Below, in pieces: positions 1 to 7,195 of a DNA stretch of 18,679 nucleotides. The translations under genes were made by a program, and so were the position numbers. Position 1 is the first letter of the stretch, and each line of letters begins with the position of its first letter. The DNA is taken from NCBI GenBank assembly GCA_003505715.1, contig DNXU01000310.1, positions 1 through 18,679 on the forward strand. The letters run 5' to 3'. Source of the DNA: Cyanobacteria bacterium UBA8803 (GTDB lineage Bacteria; Cyanobacteriota; Cyanobacteriia; Cyanobacteriales; Coleofasciculaceae). The notes below the pieces were generated by a model, which saw only the letters and a list, made by a program, of their open reading frames with translations, ran no database searches and was not told the origin of the DNA.

Positions 1-184
1 GAGCCCACAATATTTGTCGCTAAACCCGCCCCTACAGATATTATGGGTGTTTAACCGGACATGATATAATAGATAGAAAAATTCCAAAAAATAAATTATC
101 CAAGAGGAGGGCGAGCCAACAGATTTAATGGGTTGACCTATTTATCCTGAAAAGGCGACTCGCCCCTACATTAAAATGCCACAA
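1..184. repeat. Intergenic stretch with dispersed-repeat fragments
   Basis: No coding region is visible. The decamer CGCCCCTACA occurs twice, at 27-36 and 161-170, each time preceded by a short GC-rich tract and separated by AT-rich sequence. GGGCGAG at 109-115 is the inverted match of CTCGCCC at 159-165. Such TGTAGGGGCG-containing fragments are common between cyanobacterial genes, so I read this as degenerate dispersed repeat downstream of the synthetase-like gene. I see no convincing terminator with a T-tract. Confidence 0.4.
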
Positions 185-2165
185 TCAAATCACCAGATTA
201 ATAATCCGACCTGGCACATAAACTACACGACGAACTTCCTGCTGGTTGATGTAACGTTGTAGGGATTCTGACTGCATGACTAACCCGATCGCCTCTTCCT
301 GAGTAGCATCCGGAGCCAACTGGAGTGTGGTTCGAGTCCGTCCGTTGATTTGGACGGCAATCGTTACTTGTGCTTGTGTAAGAAACTCTGGATTAGCTTG
401 AGGGAATGACTGCTGATGAATTGAATAGGATTCACCCATGCGATGCCAAAGTTCCTCGGTGATATGGGGTGCAAAGGGAGCCAACATCAACACATAGGAC
501 TTGATTTCTGCTTGAGCAAGATGTTCTTTGGCTTCCAAGGTGTTGAGATAACTCATCAATGTGGCGATCGCAGTATTGTACTTCAACGCTTGAATATCTT
601 CTCTGACCTTGTGAATGGTTGGATGCAACTCGCGTTGGGATTCTCCATCCAATTCATTGGCTCGGATCGAGTCTTGATGTCTCATCACCAATTGCCAGAC
701 CCGATTCAAAAAACGCCGTATTCCTGCAATACCGCGATCGGAGAAATCGCCGCCCTGGTCATAGGGACCTAAAAACATCAAGTACGTCCGCAAAGTGTCT
801 GCACCGTACTCTTTAATGTACTGGTCAGGATTCACTACATTCCCCTTAGATTTGCTCATTTTGGCTCCATCTTTCGCGAGCAAACCATGAGCGCGGAAGC
901 AGTGAAAGGGTTCCTCAAACAGAATGTATCCCAAATCGTGCAACACCATTGTGATGAAGCGACTGTACAACAGATGCAATACCGAATGTTCTGCCCCACC
1001 AATATACATATCAACTGGCAACCAGGCGGTAGTAATTTGGGGGTCAAACGGAACATCAGAACAATTGCTGGCAGGATAGCGCAAGAAATACCAGGCAGAA
1101 TCTAAGAAGTTATCCGATACATCGGTTTCTCGACGTGCCGCACCACCGCAGTATGGACAGGCTGTATTCACAAATTCAGGAATGTCTGCCAACGGGGAAT
1201 TGCCTGTCCCTTTCGGCAACCAGTCCTCTGTTTGCGGTAACTCAACAGGCAATTGGTTTTCTGGCACCGGAACCGTACCGCAGGTTTGGCAATAGATAAT
1301 CGGAATTGGCGGCCCCCAATAGCGTTGCCTGGAAATCAACCAATCCCGCAAGTGATACTGCACTGTACCGTCACGTTCGGAACGACCGATCCAGTTACGC
1401 TGTGCCGTTTTCACCCGTTCTGACCAGTCCAAATGCTCCAAATTATCCAACAACCGTTGGGCATAGCGGGTAATCTTGAAAAACCATTGCTCCAATTCCC
1501 GTTGGACAACGATCGCACTACAGCGTTCGCATTCCCCGGCAATCACTTGTTCATCGGCCAATACGGTTTTGCATGACGGACACCAATTTACCGATGCTTT
1601 CTTGCGTTCGGCTAATCCGGCTTTGAACAACTGCAAGAAAATCCACTGCGTCCATTTATAGTATGCCGGACTGGTGGTTTGGACTTCGTGATGCCAGCAG
1701 AAACGATTGCCAATGCGCTTCAATTGCGTTTCTCGAAATCGTTCAACATTCCGTGCGGTTAATTGATTGGGATGAATCCCTTTCTTAATGGCAAAGTTCT
1801 CGCTGTGAATGCCAAAGGCATCAAATCCCATGGGTTCAAAAACATCCCTCCCGTTCATCGCCATAAAGCGACCGTAGATGTCTGCTCCGGCGAAGGCATA
1901 CACATTGCCAACGTGCAACCCTTCTGCCGATGGGTAGGGAAACATCATCAAATTGTAAAAAGGGGGATGTTTTGGAGAATCCTTGTCAATCGCTCTGCCT
2001 ACATCGGTCTCGTAAATCTGTGTCTGCTGCCAAACAGCTTGCCATCGGGCTTCAACAGAGGAGTGGTCGTAAATCTCATACGGTTGATGAGTTGCCGGAT
2101 CGATGCGATCCGGACTTACAGGTCCCAGTGATACATTCTGTGCATCCTCTTTTTTGTAGTATCAT
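185..2165 (-). CDS. leuS: Leucyl-tRNA synthetase paralogue lacking the CP1 editing domain; start disrupted
   Basis: Class I aminoacyl-tRNA synthetase of the LeuRS family, which charges tRNA-Leu. Visible in order, numbering from the TTG at 1951: MFPYPSAEGLHVGN (HIGH motif as HVGN, residues 13-16), the zinc knuckle CPSC/CERC (124-144), NWIGRS (186-191), LRDWLISRQRYWG (201-213), a second CxxC pair (221-268), KMSKSKGN (364-371), the anticodon-binding helical domain and a normal C-terminus. NWIGRS runs into LRDW across about nine residues, where ordinary LeuRS carries the roughly 190-residue CP1 editing domain. The frame stays open upstream to 2161 and encodes the expected LeuRS N-terminus (two Trp-containing helices, then HPPFYNLMMFPYPS), so TTG-1951 is not the true start. 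No ATG, GTG or TTG lies in frame there; the ATG at 2163-2165 joins only by a one-base shift at A6. Extended length is about 659 residues against about 810-870 usual. Probably a second LeuRS; translation outcome uncertain. Confidence 0.88.
2150..2155 (-). other. A6 run where a one-base shift would connect start codon and LeuRS frame
   Basis: On the minus strand an ATG at 2165-2163 opens a frame (M-I-L-Q-K) that reaches six A residues. Removing one A would continue it as E-D-A-Q-N and on through the conserved LeuRS N-terminus. As written, the ATG frame ends after about 29 codons, while the LeuRS frame has a stop at 2164-2162 and no standard start before TTG-1951. This may be a real indel, a sequencing error in a homopolymer, or a slippage site. 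Confidence 0.55.
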
Positions 2166-2210
2166 TGTAGCGTAAAGACTGCCTTCGATCAAATTTGCAA
2201 GTCCAACTTA

Positions 2211-2224
2211 TATAGGACTTACGC
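2211..2224. repeat. TATAGGACTTACGC dispersed repeat, solo copy
   Basis: This 14-mer is identical to 3627-3640, the left end of the hairpin element further along. It sits in the 83-bp gap between the MFS and LeuRS-like genes. AAGTCC at 2199-2204 also pairs with GGACTT at 2215-2220. I see no second terminus close by, so this is a solo or decayed end. It may be part of the leader of the LeuRS-like gene. Confidence 0.5.
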
Positions 2225-2248
2225 CCAGCCTCTATTAGTAGGGTGATA

Positions 2249-3424
2249 TTAGAGCTTAAAAAGCCCGATAAGTAAGGCGATGGGGGCTGCAAGTAATATC
2301 CACATTGTAGGTTGCAAACCATACTGTTGAGCAACCCACCCTAGTGCCAACGGAGCTAAACCACCCACGAAACCCGCTAGGTTGTTGAGCGTCATGACTG
2401 TGCCACTCTGTCCTAGCATGGCTGTATACAGTCGCCCCTGAAGAATGGAGTACCAACCTGCATTCAGGAACCCCAGAAAGCCGAGAACGATCAACTTGAT
2501 ATTGAGATCGGACACCACCAAAAAAGCTGGATAAAGACACAAAACAATGATGGCACTCAACCTCAAATATATGAGTCCTTGTACCTTTTCCAGTAAGGGA
2601 ATGAGCAGAAAATCTCCTAGTAAGCCAAACCCCAACCATACCGCGATCGCAAAACTAGCCTGGGTGTTGCTTGCGCCCACGACATCAACGAAATACAGTG
2701 CTAAAAAACCATGCAGAACGTCCAACATTAAATCTGAAAATTGCAACAAAGTTAACCAACGCAGTACGTTGCGTCGTTTTAAAGCGTTAATCACATGACA
2801 GATACCATCGTTGAAACTCTGTATTGGCTGCTCAACTGGAGATGAGATGGCGATCGGATACTTCCATAAGATTACTACCAGGAATACCGTTAGTACTGCC
2901 AAGATGAAAAACACACTCCGCCAACTTTGATTAAATGCGATCGCCCCCGCCAAAGCCAAAGGCCCAAGGACATTGCCAACTGAACCCGCTAATGTCCAAC
3001 GTGCCATATTTTGCTCGTGGCGGGTTGGTTCGATATCCATCAGCGTCGCCTGGGAAAGACTGACAAAGGAGCCAGAAGCAGGATAAAACAAGACAAACGC
3101 GGCTAATAACCAGAAAAAGCGATCGCTGAGGGAAATGAAGATTAATGCGATCGCAAAAGCAACCCCTCCCCCCAAAATCAATTGCCGTCGCTGACCGAGA
3201 TCTCCTAAAATTCCTAGAATTGGCTCTATCAGGCTGCTGATTGTATTGGGTATAGTCAGCAACAGTCCTACTTGCACATAGGAAAGATGTAAATCATTCC
3301 GAATCAACGGGTAGGCTGCACCCCCCACTCCACCCACAAGCTCGTCTAATAGCTCAATAACCAGGAAGATAATCGTTAATAAAATAATAGTCCTGGTCGT
3401 TTTGTGTTTACTATCCAATGACAT
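2249..3424 (-). CDS. MFS transporter, probable drug or metabolite exporter
   Basis: A 391-residue protein, a normal MFS length, made almost entirely of hydrophobic helices (about 11-12 membrane segments by eye) in the inner membrane. The loop between helices 2 and 3 carries GILGDLGQRRQLILGG, matching MFS motif A (GxLaDrxGrR). The short soluble N-terminus (MSLDSKHKTTR) precedes helix 1. ATG at 3424 is supported by a GGGAGA ribosome-binding site about 8 bases upstream. It lies directly upstream of the LeuRS paralogue on the same strand with an 83-bp gap, so co-transcription is possible. The substrate cannot be read from sequence; export of a compound linked to the synthetase is only an inference from adjacency. 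Confidence 0.85.
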   Translation of the reverse strand: MSLDSKHKTTRTIILLTIIFLVIELLDELVGGVGGAAYPLIRNDLHLSYVQVGLLLTIPNTISSLIEPILGILGDLGQRRQLILGGGVAFAIALIFISLSDRFFWLLAAFVLFYPASGSFVSLSQATLMDIEPTRHEQNMARWTLAGSVGNVLGPLALAGAIAFNQSWRSVFFILAVLTVFLVVILWKYPIAISSPVEQPIQSFNDGICHVINALKRRNVLRWLTLLQFSDLMLDVLHGFLALYFVDVVGASNTQASFAIAVWLGFGLLGDFLLIPLLEKVQGLIYLRLSAIIVLCLYPAFLVVSDLNIKLIVLGFLGFLNAGWYSILQGRLYTAMLGQSGTVMTLNNLAGFVGGLAPLALGWVAQQYGLQPTMWILLAAPIALLIGLFKL

Positions 3425-3512
3425 CGTGAAATTCTCCCGTCCTCAAAATTCGATCGCCAGCGCAACATCTTCACGGCGTTGGCGAGCGGAGGGGGAATCC
3501 ACGAACAGACTC

Positions 3513-3534
3513 TTCGCCTTAGTTGTAAGGCGAA
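3513..3534. repeat. Perfect 9-bp hairpin TTCGCCTTA-GTTG-TAAGGCGAA
   Basis: A nine-base perfect stem (3513-3521 with 3526-3534) closes a four-base loop. It lacks a T-tract on either strand, so it is a poor intrinsic terminator. It lies about 90 bp upstream of the MFS start and could be a dispersed palindrome, an RNA leader hairpin or an operator. Confidence 0.5.
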
Positions 3535-3626
3535 TCGCAGGTTGGAGCGGGTTCTAGAAGATTACCAGGGAGGAAAAAGCATAGCAGCGCAAGGATAAAG
3601 CCAGGACTTGCAAAAACTTCAACATT

Positions 3627-3730
3627 TATAGGACTTACGCAAACGCCCCCCTAGCCCCCCAAATCTGGAGGGAACAAGAAATTTCTCCCCCTTTCCTTGG
3701 GGGGTCGGGGGGGCACAATGCGTAAGTCCT
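3627..3730. repeat. Small MITE-like palindromic element with 12-bp terminal inverted repeats
   Basis: AGGACTTACGCA at 3630-3641 is matched by its exact inverse at 3719-3730. Inside, C-rich blocks (3644-3660) face G-rich blocks (about 3697-3713), so nearly the whole element could fold as one long imperfect hairpin. It carries no ORF. The left end including TATA is repeated at 2211-2224. It lies just downstream of the PIN gene stop and could stop transcription from that operon. MITE status is inferred from structure only. Confidence 0.6.
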
Positions 3731-3763
3731 AATTTAGTTTAGCTCTTCTGACACCTGTTAACC

Positions 3764-4315
3764 TCACTCCATCAAATTTTCCCACCAACTGAGCAAAGGA
3801 TGATTTCTATGTGGTATGTATCGTCCTTTGGTTCGTATAGCACCCAGGGCAGTGCGTAATTCAGGCGCAGCAATATTTGCCTCTTCTGCCCAATTCTTAA
3901 TCATTTCTAAAGTTGATAAAATCTGTAAATTTGGTGCTTCTTTTTGACAAAATGAAATTGCTTTTTTGTCATCAGTACCAATTGCCCAGCCTCGGTGAAT
4001 CGCAATGGCACAGGTTGCAGAATCGCCATCATCACCTAGTTCAAAAGCATAGTTTACAAACGTTTCTTCCTCTGCTTCTGAGTCGAAATCTACTACTAAA
4101 AGTAAACCTTGAGTAATAGCTGCCTCAAACTGAATTACACCTTGATCATTCTCGTTTTTGAAGCGTTGCAGAGTTAACAGTTCTTTCTCTCTCACAACTT
4201 CAGTAACTACAACTTGAGCAGGAATAGACTTCAAAATTGTCATGAAACGCCCTGAAGCACAGAAGTTGAGAACGCAACAAGCGTCAAGAATCACATGGGA
4301 GTGCCTAATTTGCAT
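3764..4315 (-). CDS. PIN-domain protein, probable toxin-like ribonuclease
   Basis: A 183-residue protein with the PIN acidic set: Asp11 in HVILDACCVLNF (with Asn17), Glu39 in VVTEVVRE, Asp95/96/98 in LGDDGDSA, and Asp115/116 in IGTDDKKA, which ends the fold. PIN proteins are Mg-dependent RNases, often toxins that cut tRNA or mRNA. It is longer than typical VapC (about 130); the extra is at the C-terminus (about 140-183), which may contact the partner. ATG at 4315 has GGGAGA upstream and lies 18 bp after the stop of the XRE/ImmA gene, so the two are co-transcribed with the regulator first. This order fits a TA module with a regulator-type antitoxin. RNase activity is inferred from the acidic residues. 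Confidence 0.78.
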   Translation of the reverse strand: MQIRHSHVILDACCVLNFCASGRFMTILKSIPAQVVVTEVVREKELLTLQRFKNENDQGVIQFEAAITQGLLLVVDFDSEAEEETFVNYAFELGDDGDSATCAIAIHRGWAIGTDDKKAISFCQKEAPNLQILSTLEMIKNWAEEANIAAPELRTALGAIRTKGRYIPHRNHPLLSWWENLME

Positions 4316-4333
4316 AACTAATCTCCCAAATTT

Positions 4334-5527
4334 CTACGCCTGACGCAAATCTAAATGAGCAGTTTCCTCCATCATGCCGCTTGAATGTTCGCGCAAGGCT
4401 TCTGCAATGCGCCGAGCTTCCAAGCGATCGACGCTGAGGAAATCTGCAAATCGCCCTTCAGTTATGAGTCCCTGATCTAAAGCCTCAATTGCAAGGTGTT
4501 GATAATGAATGGGTACTATGTCAGTGCGCTGTTGGATTTCTTCTAAGCCTAGCTCTTGCTGTACTTTCCTTACTTTCAACCCGCGATCGCGTAACCGATC
4601 CCAAGTGCCAGATGGCAAAAGTTCCATTTCCTCCAACCGATAAACAAGGGCTTCTATAGATACGCCATAATAATGAGCAAGAGTAAATAAGTTAGTTGGC
4701 GTAAATTTGCTATGGGTACGATACATATCATTGAATCGCCTGAGCAAACCACTTGTGGGCATTAGAAAATATTTGGGAAAAGCCTCAGCTAGTCGCTCAC
4801 TCTCCGGAATTCTTTGGTATTGCCCCTCAAAATCAACTACAGCTTTTCGTCGATGAGCAAGAAAGTGGAGGTATCCATGCGCCATAGACCAGCGCCGCCG
4901 TTCTTCATAGTGATCTAAATTAATGGCCATACAGCCACCAATCTGCTCGTCATAGCTATAAATTTCCGAGTATTTTGCTGGCATTTTTAGGTAGAAAATT
5001 CGGATACCCACACTTTGTTCTAGAATGTCGCGCAGCAAAGGAATAGGACCATCTCCAAGTCCAAGCCGCTGCCGTTCTGCGATCGCAATACTTTCCGCCG
5101 CAGCCTCTATTGGCATATTAGTTACGTCATACTCTTGAGGATAGTTCAGAGGAAGAGGAGCATCCATGATTTCTTCAAGCTCTAGATAATTTCGACATAA
5201 TTCCTCTAAGCGCTCAATAACCGGGCTAATTTGGTCAACCTCTTGTTCGCTATGCTCTCTAGCAGCTCGAAATTGAACTGCGAAAGGTTCAACAACAGGA
5301 CTAGGACGAACAAAGTCGCTAACTGCTCGTCCATAAGCACGAGCAAGTTTAATCAGCTCGTTTGGCTTGAGGCGACGTTCTCCTTTTTCAATGGCAACAA
5401 TAGTAGTACGTGCAGCACCAATAACTTTAGCCGCATCAGCCTGAGTCATGTTGCACTTCTTACGCGCCTGTTGTAGCAGTTCTCCCAGCTTGCGTAGATC
5501 GATATTGTCCAGAATGTTGGTAGCCAT
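4334..5527 (-). CDS. XRE-family regulator with ImmA/IrrE-like metallopeptidase domain (Glu of HExxH lost)
   Basis: A 397-residue protein. Residues 12-66 form an XRE helix-turn-helix (GELLQQARKKCNMTQADAAK, then IEKGERRLKPNELIKLARAYG). Residues about 140-260 match the ImmA/IrrE domain, including the strand-rich part (IRIFYLK, GGCMAIN), the RRRWSMAHGYLHFLAH helix and ERLAEAFPKYFLMP. The zinc ligands His217, His221 and probably Glu244 remain, but the catalytic Glu of HExxH is Gly218 (codon GGA; one base from GAA). It may therefore bind zinc without cleaving. The C-terminal 130 residues are helical and unrecognised. ATG at 5527 is preceded by AAGGAG at good spacing. As first gene before the PIN protein it likely acts as antitoxin and autorepressor. 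Confidence 0.82.
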   Translation of the reverse strand: MATNILDNIDLRKLGELLQQARKKCNMTQADAAKVIGAARTTIVAIEKGERRLKPNELIKLARAYGRAVSDFVRPSPVVEPFAVQFRAAREHSEQEVDQISPVIERLEELCRNYLELEEIMDAPLPLNYPQEYDVTNMPIEAAAESIAIAERQRLGLGDGPIPLLRDILEQSVGIRIFYLKMPAKYSEIYSYDEQIGGCMAINLDHYEERRRWSMAHGYLHFLAHRRKAVVDFEGQYQRIPESERLAEAFPKYFLMPTSGLLRRFNDMYRTHSKFTPTNLFTLAHYYGVSIEALVYRLEEMELLPSGTWDRLRDRGLKVRKVQQELGLEEIQQRTDIVPIHYQHLAIEALDQGLITEGRFADFLSVDRLEARRIAEALREHSSGMMEETAHLDLRQA

Positions 5528-5545
5528 AGCATTTCTCCTTCAACC

Positions 5546-5625
5546 TTACTGAACAGCAACTAGGCAATCATCTAATGTTTGCTGATACGTCTGAGCCTGT
5601 TGTGAACCATATCACCATCGGCCAT
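5546..5625 (-). pseudogene. Small ORF with strong ribosome-binding site, possibly frame-broken, upstream of the XRE gene
   Basis: On the minus strand GGAGGTG (5637-5631) lies five bases before ATG (5625). The frame gives MADGDMVHNRLRRISKH and stops at 5572. One frame over, the sequence continues T-Y-Q-Q-T-L-D-D-C-L-V-A-V-Q and stops at 5546, 18 bp before the XRE start. A one-base indel would unite them into a peptide of about 27 residues. CTCCG (5648-5644) can pair with CGGAG (5638-5634) and cover the ribosome-binding site. It may be a leader peptide, the remnant of a small gene, or chance. Confidence 0.3.
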
Positions 5626-5701
5626 AGTGTCACCTCCGGCTGGCGGAGTTTATTTATATACTATGCAAGATAACTTTTATTTCTGACATTTGAGATTGCG
5701 G

Positions 5702-7195
5702 TCAAGTGTGTTTATTACTCCCAGGCAATCTTGGTGCCTTATTACTGCCACCCCGAATGAGCTTCGTAATGGATCTGGCAATTATACCTCTATTTTGCAT
5801 GACAGTCGTGGCTACTTGGGTAATGACTGCAAATGTAAAACCAAGACCTAAGCTTAAAAGTAATGATTGAGTAAAGGGATGGAGATGGTTAGTCGAAAAT
5901 GGCGGTAAGATAGGCTGTCGTGGTTCTGTGGGAATTACATAAGGAGCAAGGGTAGCACCAATTCCTGCTCCAGCTAAACCAAAACCCACAATAGCTACCG
6001 TTTTTTGCAAAGCGCGATCGCTTTCTGCTTGTTCTGTTCCTACGATACCGTGACTCGCTTCAATCATTTGCCCAAAAACTTGCTGGCTTGGCAGGAGGTA
6101 AGATAAATCAACGTTGATTTGTTGAACAAGCTTGTCTTGAGTGTAGTTAAGAAACTGATTTAAGAAAGATAAATCATCTCGATTTTTAATAATAATGCTC
6201 TGGAGCTTATTTAACCAGAAATGATAATTTTTACTATTGGTTTCAATTGTCGTGCGATGTATTTCTAGCTCTCGCAGATAGTTGGCGTATTCAAAAGCCA
6301 TTATCGGAATTTCAGTCAGCCATTCTTTGAGTTGCTTTAGCCTAGAAGTTGGTTCGGATGGCAACAGACGGAACACTTGGGCTTTGGCTTCCAATTTTCT
6401 GTAGAGAAGCCGTGCTTTTTGATTACACCAGCGGGATTCTGAGTAGGCATAGATAATTTTAGCCCGACAGCACAATAAATTAATTAGGTATTGATAATAA
6501 TCTCCGGCGGCTTCTAACGTTTCGGTTTGAGGGTGGCAATTAAGCCAGATGAGAATATGACAATGTTCAGCCGGATTATCTCGGTTATTTTCATACTCTA
6601 AAATGGGACTACCTAAAAATGTGCTTTGAGTGGGTGGAGAACGTAAAAATTGTTCAATATTTGACTTGGGTAAAATAGCAGCTAGACAGTCATTGGCAAA
6701 GCCTTGAATATCCTGAATTTGGCTTTCTGGCTGGGCAAAGAATACTAGGGTTTGTCCCAGAGAGGCTTTAATTTGACTGGAAAGAAGACAACCTTGAGGA
6801 TTTAAGCCCTCCAATTGATCAACGTCTACATGGGAATAGGGATAGCGTAGAGTAATATCAACGACATAGGTATCGTGAATTTGTAGAGGATAGACTTCGC
6901 CTCTAAGTTGAAGCGTACTTCCTTCAGGGATAGCCGAAAAATCGAGTAAAGCGTCTGGTTTAAGTAACTCCAGATAGTTTGAGTTTTCCTGGCTTAGGCT
7001 CACTCCAATTTTGCCGTTACTCCCTTGGAGACGTTCCATTAATGATTCCAGTCTAGGAACGTGAAGTTTTTGCCCTAGCCGCTCGCACTGTTCCCATAAA
7101 TGATTGGCATTATTAACTAGTTCATCTTCTCCTTGAGCTAAGTTATTCCGCAGATGGAAGGCGTAGAGTGTCAGTTTTGGGTTAGCAACTTTCAT
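5702..7195 (-). CDS. Unrecognised protein with two C-terminal transmembrane segments, third gene of CHAT operon
   Basis: A 497-residue protein that I cannot assign to a family. Residues 1-200 look like a mixed alpha/beta soluble region; 205-250 hold a hydrophobic strand and helix (HCHILIWLNC, then a Cys-Cys pair in YLINLLCCRAKII); 255-390 are helical with coiled-coil potential. Two membrane segments follow, about 399-420 (AIVGFGLAGAGIGATLAPYV, rich in Gly and Ala) and 441-466, then a short basic tail. Long soluble region plus two C-terminal helices recalls CorA-like and cyanobacterial TRADD-N-associated 2-TM proteins, but I see no GMN motif. The ATG at 7195 overlaps the preceding stop by 4 bp (ATGA), so it is translationally coupled to the Rpn-like gene. 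It could be a pore or anchor controlled by the CHAT protease; that role is inference from context. Confidence 0.7.
   Translation of the reverse strand: MKVANPKLTLYAFHLRNNLAQGEDELVNNANHLWEQCERLGQKLHVPRLESLMERLQGSNGKIGVSLSQENSNYLELLKPDALLDFSAIPEGSTLQLRGEVYPLQIHDTYVVDITLRYPYSHVDVDQLEGLNPQGCLLSSQIKASLGQTLVFFAQPESQIQDIQGFANDCLAAILPKSNIEQFLRSPPTQSTFLGSPILEYENNRDNPAEHCHILIWLNCHPQTETLEAAGDYYQYLINLLCCRAKIIYAYSESRWCNQKARLLYRKLEAKAQVFRLLPSEPTSRLKQLKEWLTEIPIMAFEYANYLRELEIHRTTIETNSKNYHFWLNKLQSIIIKNRDDLSFLNQFLNYTQDKLVQQINVDLSYLLPSQQVFGQMIEASHGIVGTEQAESDRALQKTVAIVGFGLAGAGIGATLAPYVIPTEPRQPILPPFSTNHLHPFTQSLLLSLGLGFTFAVITQVATTVMQNRGIIARSITKLIRGGSNKAPRLPGSNKHT

Larger units (their letters stand above)
3425..3763. 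other. Gene-free spacer holding two inverted-repeat structures
   Basis: This 339-bp interval has no coding signal that I can support. It holds the MFS ribosome-binding site at its left edge, a perfect 9-bp hairpin (3513-3534) and a roughly 104-bp palindromic element with 12-bp ends (3627-3730). GGACTT also appears at 3604-3609, just left of that element. No sigma-70 type promoter stands out. Confidence 0.5.

Noticed and set aside
2116..2334. Minus-strand ORF of 72 codons overlapping the 3' end of the MFS gene and ending in MHRMYHWDL
   Set aside because: It covers the MFS 3' end and a repeat-bearing spacer in another frame, and its composition is not protein-like. The LeuRS frame in the same stretch is clearly the coding one.
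3627..3730. Possible CRISPR repeat or small RNA gene
   Set aside because: There is one hairpin unit with inverted ends and no regular repeat-spacer series, so a MITE-like element fits better.
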